Source of the DNA: Corynespora cassiicola
Lineage: Eukaryota; Ascomycota; Dothideomycetes; Pleosporales; Corynesporascaceae
Direction: 5' to 3'
DNA length: 64,000 bases
Assembly (NCBI GenBank): GCA_022059125.1
Contig: JAEUWY010000004.1
Span: forward strand, 868,001-932,000
Below the pieces are notes generated by a model, which saw only the letters and a program-made list of their open reading frames with translations, was not told the origin of the DNA and searched no databases. How positions within the stretch are numbered: the stretch's first letter is position 1; each line of letters begins with the position of its first letter. The position numbers and the translations under genes are program-made. Shown here piece by piece: positions 44,376 through 55,340 of the stretch.

Positions 44376-45556
44376 GAACGTAACGAAAATGGTAGATAAC
44401 CTGGTCAGGCTTCCAGTGCTGAAATGGATGTTGGGGAGGCAAGATCTGGATGGGGGTTTAGGGTAGCATTTGTAAGAAGTCCGGAAGATTAGAGGCTACG
44501 GATTTTGATGCAGCGAGGGGGGGCTAAATTTCAGCGTAAATCGACATGTCACGGACAGGATGGGGTTCCATGGTTCCCGTGAGTTTTTTTATTTGCAAAT
44601 CACTGGTCTGATTGGGTGTAGAAGGCTGATGTATCTTCTTGGCGTACGGACCAAGAGCTAGCTGCGTAGTGGTGGACGGTGTGATGTCTAGACAAATCGA
44701 AACAGAGTATCTGCCCCTCATTTCCACATTTGCGATACATTACCAGACTTCTTGATCTCTGCGCAGATGACATGTAAGATGTCCATGGTTCTCCGGAACG
44801 CTCTTCCCTACCACAAGGCCGGTAGGAGTCGTGATTAGTCCGACCAAGACGCTATGAATACAGCTGATGTCTTGGCAACACTTTTTCGCACAGAACGCGC
44901 CTCAGGATATAGCCCGGCTAGTCTCTATGATCTGAAAAGTTTTTTTCTCAGCGCGCTCTGGTTGGACATTGTCTCAGCGGTGCTGTAATGTGATGATATT
45001 GGCAGATGGTATGGAGGCAAAAGGGGAGGTACGCTGGACGTTTCGAAGTGCTTGTCGCTTACGAAGAGTCCTCGCCCCCGTCCCTGTCCAGAAAAGGCTA
45101 GGCTGCTATCCCGCAACCCGGACTCCGATGGACGAGTGCACTGTGGTCTCCACACCTCAATTGTTAGGACGGACTACTGTAAATGGCTAGAAGTCGAATA
45201 TTCCCCTCACCGCCACTCGTCGTGGTAGAGAACCGGGTTACGCTAGGCTGCGATGCACACACGTCTCATTCAGCTTATAACAAATCAGCCTTGGCACGAA
45301 CTCCAAAAAGTAGCGTTTACCGAGGTACGAGGATATTTAAAGTTACTAGACGGCGCGTCGTAGCCTTATGAATGGTAGTAGAGACTTGGAATTGATGGTC
45401 CCTACATGAAAAAAAATCTCAAAAACTCAAAGCAATGGCTTGACACGGGTATTCGAACCTGCCACTCCGAAAAACACGCAAAGCTCTCGTCGCAACCATT
45501 TCAACTTGAAATCGGACCAAAAGAAAATCTCATGAAGAACAAGGAGGCTGAAACAT
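44376..45556. other. Intergenic, no gene seen
   Basis: About 1.2 kb without a supported gene. A short segment around 45440-45470 contains a TTCGAA T-loop-like motif but does not fold as a tRNA. Confidence 0.5.
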
Positions 45557-48160
45557 TCAACTCTTTGAGCCGTAAGCAATCTCCATTGTACGTTTAAGGG
45601 CCCGGCGTCTCCTAGCTGCTGCCGTGTCAGGCTTTGGAGGTGGGCTGGGCGTTTCTTTGATACTTGTAGGGATTTCCTTATCTGCACGAGAATCCTGCTG
45701 TGGTGTTGGAGAATGCGATGTCTCATCTGTTGACGTGGTGTTCTTGTCATCCGCAGGAGACACTTCCGGTGGGGGCGGCGCCGGCGCCGGCGGAAGCGTT
45801 GTGGTCTTGGAGGTAGTGACATCGCCCCGGGGAGCGGTAATTTCCTCTTTGGACTTGGAGCTTCCCGTTTCTGACAGAGTGGAAGGCGGGGAAGATCCAA
45901 GCAAGAGGGTAGATTTGACATTCGGAAATGCGCTGCTGGTGACTGCACATCCATCTTCTTCTGAAGCTACCGAAACATTTTGGTCGCCCAGAGACGGTTG
46001 TATACTCGAGCTTGAAGATAAATCCACAGGTCTTAGGTGTTCTTGGTCTGGTACTTTGGCAGGTTGTGATTCCTTTTCGGCTTCTTGGCAATGATCGGAG
46101 GCTACGCTATCCTCTGTCGATTCATTGGCAGGAGTATTCGCTTGCAAATAACCAAAGCCAGTAGAAGATGTGTCCAAGGATGATGTGCTCTTTTTTATCG
46201 TACTAGATTCTGGATTGTCCAAACTAAGCCTCTTCATGGAAGCTATCGATAGGGGTTTTCTGGTGATCGGCCCATGGGAGACTATGGGAAATGTTCGGTG
46301 CTTCAATATGACAGGTACAGGCCCAACTTGAGACAAGGAGGATATGTTGTCGGTCGGATGCCTTTTGATTCCAATATCCACTTCTGGTATCTGTGGGAAG
46401 ACGGATTGATGGGATCTGCTACGGTATCGTGAAGGAGATGCAGAAGCTTTTTGCCTTTGTGCAGGACTAATAGGCGCATCTTCGGATTGACCGTCTGGAA
46501 AAGTCCCATCGTTCGTTGTTTCTTGTCGATCTGAAATTTTTGGTATTACAGTCGAGGACGAGCTACCAAGATCTTCGGATACCAGTGGTGGGTAGCTCGC
46601 CACAGGTGACGAATCAAGCGATGTTGGTGGTGTAGAGGTTTCAAGAGACGTGCTCGTATCGGTTGATTGATAACTTCTTCGATCGCCAAAAAATGGCGTA
46701 ACATACTCTGACAGGCCTGAATATAGTGACGGCGTACTCGCAATATAGGGTAGACGTCTGAGTGGTGAATGTTGCTTGCGGGGAAGAACTTTGATCTGTT
46801 TTGGGCGCTCTATCGAGCACGTCACTGCGTTGGCCTCCTTGATTGAAGCAGCCGAATCGTGCCGTTCAATCGGCTTTTCTGATACAGTTGGCAACGGCTG
46901 AATCTGGTCAAAAGATGCCATGGGGTCGTTGTCGAATGATGGATGACGGAAATCTTGGTCCGAGTATGCACGACGGCGAGGTTGGTCTATTGATGAGCGG
47001 AGTCCGTAGAAAGAGTCCCGTAGTGTGTTTTGTGGATATAATATTTGATCTAGTGATCTTCGAGGTTTGGGAGAAGCTTTCGTGGAGCTTTCAGCTATAG
47101 TATCGACTGCAATTGTGGTATCTCCCGCCAATATGTCGGCGGTGTCATCACCAGCATCTATTATCCGATTGATGCTTTGCATTGAGCTTTGATGTGCAGG
47201 CTGCTTATAGTCCGTGTGATCTTCTGGTAGAGTGCGACACGGTTCCCACTCATTGCGGTCAGCAAGATCGCTCGGGCTACATCCCGGAAGCTCTGCCAGA
47301 AAGTCCATACGGTCATCTACGTTTAAGTTAATGATATTACTAAGATAATTATCAGCGAACGTACCAATGCTTTTTCCTCCTTCTACTTCAGATATAGTAA
47401 TACTGGGCAATGATAGGTTCTGATGGCTAAGTCTGTGTTTTCGTCTTGAATTGGGTCCTCGGTATATGTCATCCGACTCGATATGGTGCTGCCATGGTCT
47501 GACGGGAGCTTGCTGTGAAGGTTCAGAAACGAGGCCTGCTCCTGCGCCAACTTCAATAGACTGCATTCTGTGTATAGCAATCAACAAGCTTTGATGGCAT
47601 GTGTGCAGATATCTTTGCTTCTTCTTGAGCCTTCTGTGGTGACTGAGAGTCCATTCAAATTTACGCCTCAATGCGACGGCACCGCCGTCGTCTTTTTTGT
47701 CGCCAAATTTATCCACAAATTTGCCAATGTGACTCAATGCTTCATGGACGTTTGAAATTATCCCCTGGATCCAGACCTTTGATTCAGAATTGTATACCAA
47801 GTATTCGATGACCCGAGGTGATTCAAACAAACGTACAGCCTCCGCTTCATCGCGCCGCACACGTTGAATGAGGTAGATGAAATCCTCATTCTCAGACGAG
47901 AGACCGCCAAGCGAGGAAGCAAAGTCAACGAATTTGAACACAGTCGATATGTGGGAAGGTTCAGAAGTATTGCTGATAGAAGAATTAGACGAATGCGCAA
48001 TAGATCTTTGGTCGAATGACTGTCGCTCCTCGAGGTTCTGCTCAATCGTCGTTCGTTCCATGTATCTTAAATCCACACTCGATGCGACATTGGACTCGGT
48101 ATCGGATTGTCCCATTCTATACAGACTATCAGGAAGATAGAGGCCGGCACCAGGAAACAT
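45557..48160 (-). CDS. Large Ser-rich protein with conserved fungal helical N-terminal region
   Basis: Intronless, 867 aa. Residues about 70-205 are helical and charged (FVDFASSLGGLSSENEDFIY, LIQRVRRDEAEAVRLFESP, RKFEWTLSHHRRLKKKQRY, LHTCHQSLLIAIHRMQ). This resembles an N-terminal region I associate with uncharacterised Pezizomycotina proteins related to STAND-type N-terminal helices, but the match is from memory and weak. Residues 220-840 are Ser/Pro/Thr-rich, low in hydrophobics, probably disordered and phosphorylated. The last 20 residues (TAARRRRALKRTMEIAYGS) are basic. There is no signal peptide or membrane helix. Function unknown; a regulatory or scaffold protein is inferred. Confidence 0.75.
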   Translation of the reverse strand: MFPGAGLYLPDSLYRMGQSDTESNVASSVDLRYMERTTIEQNLEERQSFDQRSIAHSSNSSISNTSEPSHISTVFKFVDFASSLGGLSSENEDFIYLIQRVRRDEAEAVRLFESPRVIEYLVYNSESKVWIQGIISNVHEALSHIGKFVDKFGDKKDDGGAVALRRKFEWTLSHHRRLKKKQRYLHTCHQSLLIAIHRMQSIEVGAGAGLVSEPSQQAPVRPWQHHIESDDIYRGPNSRRKHRLSHQNLSLPSITISEVEGGKSIGTFADNYLSNIINLNVDDRMDFLAELPGCSPSDLADRNEWEPCRTLPEDHTDYKQPAHQSSMQSINRIIDAGDDTADILAGDTTIAVDTIAESSTKASPKPRRSLDQILYPQNTLRDSFYGLRSSIDQPRRRAYSDQDFRHPSFDNDPMASFDQIQPLPTVSEKPIERHDSAASIKEANAVTCSIERPKQIKVLPRKQHSPLRRLPYIASTPSLYSGLSEYVTPFFGDRRSYQSTDTSTSLETSTPPTSLDSSPVASYPPLVSEDLGSSSSTVIPKISDRQETTNDGTFPDGQSEDAPISPAQRQKASASPSRYRSRSHQSVFPQIPEVDIGIKRHPTDNISSLSQVGPVPVILKHRTFPIVSHGPITRKPLSIASMKRLSLDNPESSTIKKSTSSLDTSSTGFGYLQANTPANESTEDSVASDHCQEAEKESQPAKVPDQEHLRPVDLSSSSSIQPSLGDQNVSVASEEDGCAVTSSAFPNVKSTLLLGSSPPSTLSETGSSKSKEEITAPRGDVTTSKTTTLPPAPAPPPPEVSPADDKNTTSTDETSHSPTPQQDSRADKEIPTSIKETPSPPPKPDTAAARRRRALKRTMEIAYGSKS

Positions 48161-48834
48161 GTTGCTCTGCGATAGAAGTTGTCATTTGAAACGAAGGCTA
48201 GGGAAACGGCAGTTCCGAAAAACACAAGATGAGTGAAGCTAAATTTGAGAAGCAAGACGAGACGTGCATGTACTGTACGGGTAGATCTGAGCCACGCCAG
48301 AACAGTCAGGAGGGCATGGCTAGGTCGCAGAAAGAGGGGAATCTGGTAAGCACCGAGCGTTTGTCATACATTTGGCAAGTGATCATGAGCTATTTTTGAT
48401 TCATTGAATGAGCGCGAGGGAAAGCTGCGTACACAGGATGATCTTAGAGGCGGGGCTGCAGATGAAGGAGCGACAGGGACGCCCAAACCCGGCCCAGGAA
48501 ACGCCTACTCACTGCTGCTTTGAGACTGGCCAGACAAGCTACACAGCCTCACAGCATGTCATGTACGTCGAAGGAAATAGTCCGTGCGTCTAAATATCTC
48601 CAATAGCTTGGGGTTATGTCCGACCGGTATATTTTGACGCGGGCGGTTAAAAGCTCTCTAATGAAGGTTGCGCTTTGCACTCGCTTAGATTCAAACATCG
48701 AGCCACCCATCAGTCCGTTCCGGCCTTGCTCGGGCATACAGAACGCCATGCTTTAAGCCCCCAAAATCGCAAAGGTAAGAGAACGCAATTTTATTGACAA
48801 CAGTGTTCGAAAATCTGACCAAAGCCCCCCCTTT
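48161..48834. other. Intergenic, no gene seen
   Basis: Promoter side of the 867-aa protein and 3' flank of the next gene. No supported frame. Confidence 0.5.
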
Positions 48835-50312
48835 TCATTCATCCAATCGTCGAACGACAGCCTCGCTGAAAGGCTGTGGTGGCCTAACCATGTCACCTCT
48901 CTCGTTCATTACTTGCACCAATGATGGAAAAACGCAGAAACTCCCTGTCCTCACGGAATCCTCTTTTTTCCAGTCAAAATCCCAAGTACTGGGCTGTGAG
49001 AAAAGAGTGAGCGCAAATATGGCCGCGCGTTTGAGAATCTCCTCCAGGTTTCGCCTACGTTGCTCGTTGTCCAAGTGTGAATCCGCATACGGTATAAGGA
49101 TTTGGTCAAGAACTCTGAGGGTGTCTTGTAAATTCTGCAGACGCGCGTCATTTGGAGAAAATGCATCTTTGACATAGGATGTCTGCAGCTGCTCTGCTGT
49201 GATCGCGCGCCATTTCGCCAGAGATAAAGCTTGGGCTGTTTTCCGGTTATCAGAGAATATTTGTTTATATGAGTCGACGTACCTTTATTTGCGTCGTTAG
49301 TTGCGCTCATTGATTGGAAACATGAGGCAACCTCAGGAGGAAGAAAGTTGGGCGTATTTTCAGGGGTCATGCGTGAAACAACGACCCAGGCAATGCAGAA
49401 TCTAAGTGCTATTTCCCTTGTGGTGGAGTTACCAAGAAGGTTACTCAAAGTCCCAATAGAGATGGGCAGCTCTCTTCCCAGAGCCTGAAGATCGTCGTAA
49501 TCAATCAGGCCAGGACTCACTCGTCCGGAGTGATAGAAGCTCTGAACATGATTTTTGATCGAATTGCTGATCTTTGATATCTCCCCAGAGATAGCTTTGT
49601 CCTCTAGCGGTTGTGGGATGCCAGAGTCCATGGTCGTTACAATTCCACCATCGCTCTCTAGAGAGAGAGCCTTGACATTGGTTCCTTTTCCTCGATGGAT
49701 TAGGGCTATTGCACCGGCTTCTCTGTCCTGAACTCTTCCATGTTTATTTTTTGATTTTCTGAGGCAAAACCAAAAAATCAAGCCGGATATCAATGCGCCT
49801 GCGATAAGACAGCCTATGGCAACGCCAGCAGCTTCTGCACTAGATAGAGCTGCCGAATCATTGTCTGTTTGATGTGTCGGTGATGGAGTCATTGTGGGTG
49901 TGCTCGGCTGGTTACTTCCAGTTATGGTCGGTGATGTAGTCACTGCAGTCGTTATTACAGAAGTTGCCGTGGCATTTGCAGCAGTACTGGAAGTGAGTGT
50001 CGTGAACGGAACAGCGCTGCCTTTATTGTCTCCACTAAGTGATTGTCCGCTCCAACCTATAAATTGAGAAGAGTCTGTGATTTGCCAGGTAAATGTGTAC
50101 GGATCCCCTGTAAAGACTTCATTGCTTTTAAGTGCAATTGTGATCTGGGCCTCGGAGGCATTTGTTGTTTGCGCTTCATTGAAATTCAGTTGGCTGGCAT
50201 CGAACGCCTTAAAGGTGACATAGCGAGATTCAGTTGAGGAAGCGGGGGGAGGGAGCGTGAGAATGGCATATATTTGACCAGGTTGCAGTGGTGGAAATGT
50301 AGGTGATGCCAT
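48835..50312 (-). CDS. Stalked single-pass membrane protein with long helical cytoplasmic domain
   Basis: Two exons (50312-49283, 49235-48835) with a 47-nt intron give 476 aa. The frame also stays open if the intron is retained, but the spliced reading gives a coherent C-terminus (AQALSLAKWRAITAEQLQ, then NEQRRRNLEEILKRAAIFA). Residues 1-103 form a beta-rich domain (IYAILTLPPPASS, RYVTFKAFD, YTFTWQITD), 104-158 a Ser/Thr stalk, 161-183 a membrane helix, and 184-476 a cytoplasmic part with LPPEVASCFQSM and a globular C-terminal region. There is no N-terminal signal peptide, so insertion may use the internal helix. It is paralogous in its ectodomain to the next gene (50950-51618). Confidence 0.78.
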
Positions 50313-50949
50313 CGAAATATTGTGGATAAGACTGGCAGTATTATCGATGAGATTAGAGTTCAACACGATTAAAAGATTCTATGTCTTGGATAGTTCCAGG
50401 AGGCAAAGAAGAAAGGATAGATGCGACTTGCGAGAGATTTCAAGTCAATTCCTCGTGAATAAGGCTGTTATACACACCAAAGCAGGCTATTATTGAGTTT
50501 TTGTATATTTGCCTCATATCTAAAGATTTTCGTGCTCACCGGAAGCCACAGCGGCAAAGCGCAGCAAAGTGTCACCGTGATGGTGCCCTTTAATTTGCAA
50601 GGATTCTGATCCATGATCCGCCCCCGCGTCAGCATTAAACTCAGACAGGTTAGTTCTATTAGCTTTCATGTGCAAATATTGGCAACAAGGCTATGCTACT
50701 TCAGTATTACGACCCACCTTGGGCTCATTAACCTTTGCCTCAAAGTGAAGCAAGCAGTTGAGTCGTTCTGTAAGATTATCAAATGTGGTTTTTATCATAC
50801 ACTGCATATGCCCTCGAGTCATGTATAATCTGTAGTGGTAGACATGTATATTATTGTCAGATAAACCTTGGACCGTCTTCAAGGCAGGTGGTGCCAATGA
50901 CAGCAAAGACTGAAATTGACTTGCGCCATCAGTTTTGAAAGCGCGATGC
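50313..50949. other. Intergenic, no gene seen
   Basis: AT-leaning spacer between the two paralogous membrane-protein genes. Small frames here have no features. Confidence 0.5.
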
Positions 50950-51618
50950 TTATCTCGTAGTCCCCAAAAACTCATCTTCGCCGCTTCCTTGGTGAAACAG
51001 CTTCGGGTCTCTATACACATTCCCTGGTTGATGTTTCGCTTTGGCAGGCTGGCCAGCCCTATGGAGGCGATGCTGCCGATAAAGTAACATACCCAACATT
51101 ACGACGATAATAGTCCCAAAACCAACTCCAATTCCGATGCCAGCTTTTGCACCTGCAGAAAGAGAAGAAGACCCCGCATGGCCTATGGGCTCCTCATCCG
51201 ATGTAGGAGGCACTGAGAAAGCTGTAGAGGTCGGTGTGACCTGACTATTGGCTGTCACTGTTGTAAAAGAGGACATGGTCGTTTCGGTCATTGCTGCCTG
51301 GGAGTCTGAAGTTGTTGAAGGAGTTGTTATAGTAGATCCAGATTCGGGGGTAGATACTGATACTGAGCCGATCCCTCCTGCCATAGTCCAATACATGCGT
51401 GTAGTCACATACCAGTCAAATGTTAAGCTTCCGTAACTAATGGTCTCGGACAGGAAGATGATAGAATAAAAGTCATCACTCAGAGCTGATCTCGTAAGTG
51501 GCGGGTTGTATGTCATTACATCGTCGCTGGTTCCAACGAAAGTGATATAAATGCTGTTCTGGGAAGGTGCTGAGTTGGGAATTGTGAGAACGGCACGGAT
51601 TTCAGAAATCGATGCCAT
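50950..51618 (-). CDS. Stalked single-pass membrane protein, short paralogue of the downstream gene
   Basis: Intronless, 222 aa from the ATG at 51618. Residues 1-80 match the ectodomain of the neighbouring gene in pattern: MAS start, IRAVLTIPNSAPSQ with IYITF, and LTFDWYVTT. A Ser/Thr stalk (about 87-150) leads to one membrane helix (157-181, AKAGIGIGVGFGTIIVVMLG), then RQHRLHR and a short tail of about 40 residues. No signal peptide precedes the ectodomain. It lacks the large cytoplasmic domain of its neighbour. Function unknown. Confidence 0.75.
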   Translation of the reverse strand: MASISEIRAVLTIPNSAPSQNSIYITFVGTSDDVMTYNPPLTRSALSDDFYSIIFLSETISYGSLTFDWYVTTRMYWTMAGGIGSVSVSTPESGSTITTPSTTSDSQAAMTETTMSSFTTVTANSQVTPTSTAFSVPPTSDEEPIGHAGSSSLSAGAKAGIGIGVGFGTIIVVMLGMLLYRQHRLHRAGQPAKAKHQPGNVYRDPKLFHQGSGEDEFLGTTR

Positions 51619-52422
51619 TATTGATATGGATTTTGAAGTCGTAGGACCCGAGCGGCTTTGGTAGAGGCTGAGAAACGCGGAAAATTGAGCAGTGAGTTTC
51701 AAGTTGCGTAGGGACTGAGACAAACTGGGCCAATGTTAGCAATCAAAATACATGACCCTGAAAAACACATACCTAGCATAGCAATATCCTCAATCCCAAG
51801 AGCCTTGATGTTCTCAAACTTGTTGTCCGGAGTGTTCAGAAATTTGATCGCAACACACAGTATCTAAAGCCATCTGCGAAAATATGATCTTCCTTTGCGG
51901 AAAGCCATAGAAAATGCAGGGGCCCACAAGCAGCGTCGGTAGCACATCACACAACTGACCAAGGATGGCCGGCATGCGGCCGCTCAGCTGAATCTTCGTG
52001 ACTCGCCATGCATCAATCCCACGAGGCTGATCGAATCAGCCCCCTTGTTGAAAACCAACAAACGCACCTGAAGGCTATTCTGGCCCCAACAGGATCACAA
52101 CCCTGCCCCCGAAAAACAGAAGCAACCGCCCGGTAATAAAACTCATCCCCTAAGCTTGCATCTTTGGGGGCCGAAAAGAGCAGGTGCTTCCAAGTGGTTC
52201 GCCATCCATGGTCCAGCGCATACGCGCGCACAAGTGCTCAGCCGTGCCGCAAGGCTGTGACACCGAGCCGAGAGCGTGCATGGTTGGCGCCTTAAAGAAG
52301 GCAGTTCTGTTCAGCCTGATTGCTGCCACCTCCGCGGGCGATAACAGTTGCATCACGAATATTACCGGGCTTTCCGCGCGAGGGAAAGGGATAATCGAGA
52401 CGAACGGAGCCTTTCGCTAACC
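51619..52422. other. Divergent promoter region, stalk protein / Hsp70-like gene
   Basis: An 804-bp spacer between opposite starts. No gene seen; small open frames are unsupported. Confidence 0.5.
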
Positions 52423-54856
52423 ATGGATGCTCTTGAGAAGCCGCACATGGTGGTTGGAATTGATTTGGGGATGACATGTGAGTGGAAATCTTGATGTTCG
52501 CTGGGCGAGATAGGATGGAGTGGGAGGTTTGGAGCACGGCCGGCGCAAGACTAGACACGCCAATCCCCTTTGGCCGTGGTGATTTCACCCTTGTGATCAT
52601 CACGTGCTGAGACATTCACCTCAGCCTGCTGCCCCAAGCCAAAGTAGAGAAAACAAGGAAACTAACTGTATATCGCAGGTACGGGGGTATCATATGCGAA
52701 TCTTTCGATAGGCAGCGAGACAATCCGATGGGTCCAGAAATGGCCTGGACGAATGCAAGCAAACGAAAACAGTACGTCACAACCCAGACAGCTTTGAAAT
52801 CCAAGACCCCTTGTAGCCTCCAAGCGCTCCAAAATCTAGTGTCTGTACAGAGCTAACATTCTTTCCATCTTCAGAAGTCCCCACCGTCGTCGTCTATCCC
52901 TCCGGAGACCCCAACCCCTCCTCCTGGGGCTTCCTCTCCGAAACCATCGCCGAGACCACCTCCTCAGACAAAGAATACAAAGAATGGTTCAAGACCTGTC
53001 TCGACCCATGGAAGCTACACCAGAAGCAGCTTGAAGACCCCGAGGGCGCACCCGGGAGCCTGCAAGAAGTTCAGAAGTGGTACTCAGACTACCTCCGCAG
53101 GATGTACGAGTACTTGGATTTCAAGCTGAGCAGCGAGCTCAGCGGCACCGACTGGAGAAGTGCACGCATAGAGTTTATATTCAGCGTGCCGACGACGTGG
53201 GCGCCGGTCCCGACGGTAGAGAACTTCAAGACAATTGTCAAGGAGTCGGGTTTTGGGTCTTGCGAGGGGCATAGTGTAGTCATCGGGCTTACTGAGGCGG
53301 AGGCTGCCGCGGTGCATGTATCGACAGAGGCGCCGGGCATCTTTCGCGAGAATGACATCTTGCTTGTGTGTGATGCTGGGGGCGGCACGACGGACTTGTC
53401 AGTGCTCAAGGTTACGGGGACGGTCAACCAGGCTATCACGCTGCAGCAGCTGGACGTGGTATTCGGAGAGACGATCGGCAGTGCGGCGATCGATTACGAA
53501 TTTGAGAAGCTGGTCACGGCCAGGCTGGAGATGGCGCATGAACGAAGTCCGCTGCCAATTGAGCCGGCGGATGCGGCGTGGGAGATGATGAAGAGCCGCG
53601 ACTTTCAAGCCGTCAAGTGTGAGTATGGATCACCTGATGACACACCGTTATTCTCCATCGATATTCCCCGTGTACCGCACACGTACAACAATACAGATGC
53701 TGCGGTGAAGATCCGGAACGGTGAGATGTCCTTCCAGAAGGAGGATCTACAGAAGCTGTTTGATAAGCAGATTCAGAAGCTGTTCAAGCTCATTGACACT
53801 CAGCTGGAGAGCTTATTCCAGAAGTATCCGAACGGCCAGGTCGCACACCTTGTGCTCTCGGGTGGACTGGGTAATTCGGCATATGTCCAAGCACAGCTGC
53901 GTAAACATTACGCTCACACCAAGATGCCTAACGCACAAGGCATATCTGTGCGGATAGCACCAGATCCGCAGCTTGCTGTATGCAAAGGGCTCGTCGGAGA
54001 CCGCATCAGAAAATTGCTCACTTCGCACTCTGTGCTGGGCTGGCGTTGTTGTCGTGCGAGCTATGGGACAATGTGCAAGATACTCTGGGACAAGAGGAAT
54101 CCAGAGCACGCAGGCAAGGACGTTGTCAAAGATCCAATGAACGGGAAAATGTATATTATGCAGGCTATAGCGTGGTTTGTGAGAAAGGGGGAGCCAGTCT
54201 CGGTCGACAAACCTATAGTGCACAGCTTCGTTAAGAAGCTGTCGCCGGGAGACCCAAGGCGCGCATTCCCTACTAGTGTAATCGAGTCTGCACTCGATGC
54301 ACGATATCTCCCGGATCAAATGACTGCAGGTGAGTACGTTTTAAATTGGTGGTGATGTTGTTGGCTGACAGATGCAGACACACGGATACTCTGTGAGATA
54401 TCCTCTGATCTCAGCGCCGCAGACGAGAAGAGGTTCACCGAAAAGAACAAACGCTTCTGGAGCCTCGGCAAACACTACTTCAGAGTGGAGTATCAGGTCA
54501 AAGTTCTGATCGGACCAGCGGATATCCGCTTCGAGCTCTGGTTCGACAACCAAAAGCTTTCTCGCGATCGTTCGATCAAAGTCGAGTGGGTGCCTGCGGC
54601 GACCACACCATTATTCGAGGCTGCGATACACAATCGCGCAGAACTTCCCGAGAGCAACTCTACACAGATATCGGGTGTGCTGCAGGGTGTGAGTACATTT
54701 AGCGGTTGGCATAATGGACACAAAGACATTGACAGAATAGGAACAGGAATAGAGACGGTGGAGGAGAATGGTGACAAAAAAGCAAAGAGAGGACTCAAGT
54801 ATTCGGCGGGGTTGCTGGGTAGAGCGAAAGGGGGTAAGTGGCCTGTGTATGGGTGA
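52423..54856 (+). CDS. Hsp70-like (HSPA12-type) actin-fold ATPase
   Basis: Four exons (52423-52477, 52679-52771, 52875-54329, 54378-54856) with introns of 201, 103 and 48 nt give 693 aa. The nucleotide-binding fold is marked by VGIDLGMTCTGVSY (phosphate 1, formed across the first intron), LLVCDAGGGTTDLSVLKV (phosphate 2) and HLVLSGGLGNSAYVQAQL (adenosine). The region after about 430 is diverged from canonical Hsp70 substrate domains and contains CRASYGT. There is no DnaK-type lid or EEVD end. Fungi carry many such divergent paralogues of unknown role. A possible intron near 54690 was considered, but the unspliced reading gives a longer, in-frame end. Confidence 0.88.
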
Positions 54857-55340
54857 GCTGATTGCACGTGCATGGTCGAAATGGATGGAACTCCCTAGCT
54901 GCCCGTGTACAGTGCCCAAATCGATACAGTTGGGTACTAGTGACTCGGGCCTCTCATCCGATTGTGATGTAGGAGATACAGGACTGTGTTTTACAGAATG
55001 GGTATCGCATTTTGTAGAATAACTCCTCAGCTAGTTGTTGAGGGCCGTGTGACACGGCCACTCGATAGGTCGCTGTCTCAACCTGGTGCTCCCACGACTA
55101 CCAAGTCAGAAGACCTGCCCACTATAATACTGATTTCCAACGTTAACGCCGAAAAGCGCTCTGTGGCACGTGGGTTCTTACCACAATGTGTTTATGCTCA
55201 GTTTGAAGCTCAGGCACACGGAGTTCGTGCTGATCCGATGACCCAAGGCCAAATCCTAGGAAACCACTTCATGATGTAAATATGGCCTTAATGCATCGCT
55301 CCGCGTCGTAAAAATGCTTACCGTAGCAACAAGGCCAGTC
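54857..55340. other. Intergenic between convergent genes
   Basis: The 3' flanks of two convergent genes. A plus-strand frame at 54986-55279 is featureless. Confidence 0.5.

Noticed and set aside
45435..45520. tRNA-like T-loop (GGTTCGAAT on the minus strand)
   Set aside because: The flanking bases do not form a T-stem, and no acceptor stem or anticodon arm can be paired.
54680..54760. Additional intron near the 3' end of the Hsp70-like gene
   Set aside because: A GTGAGT...CAG pair exists, but removing it brings an early stop. Retaining it keeps the frame to 54856.
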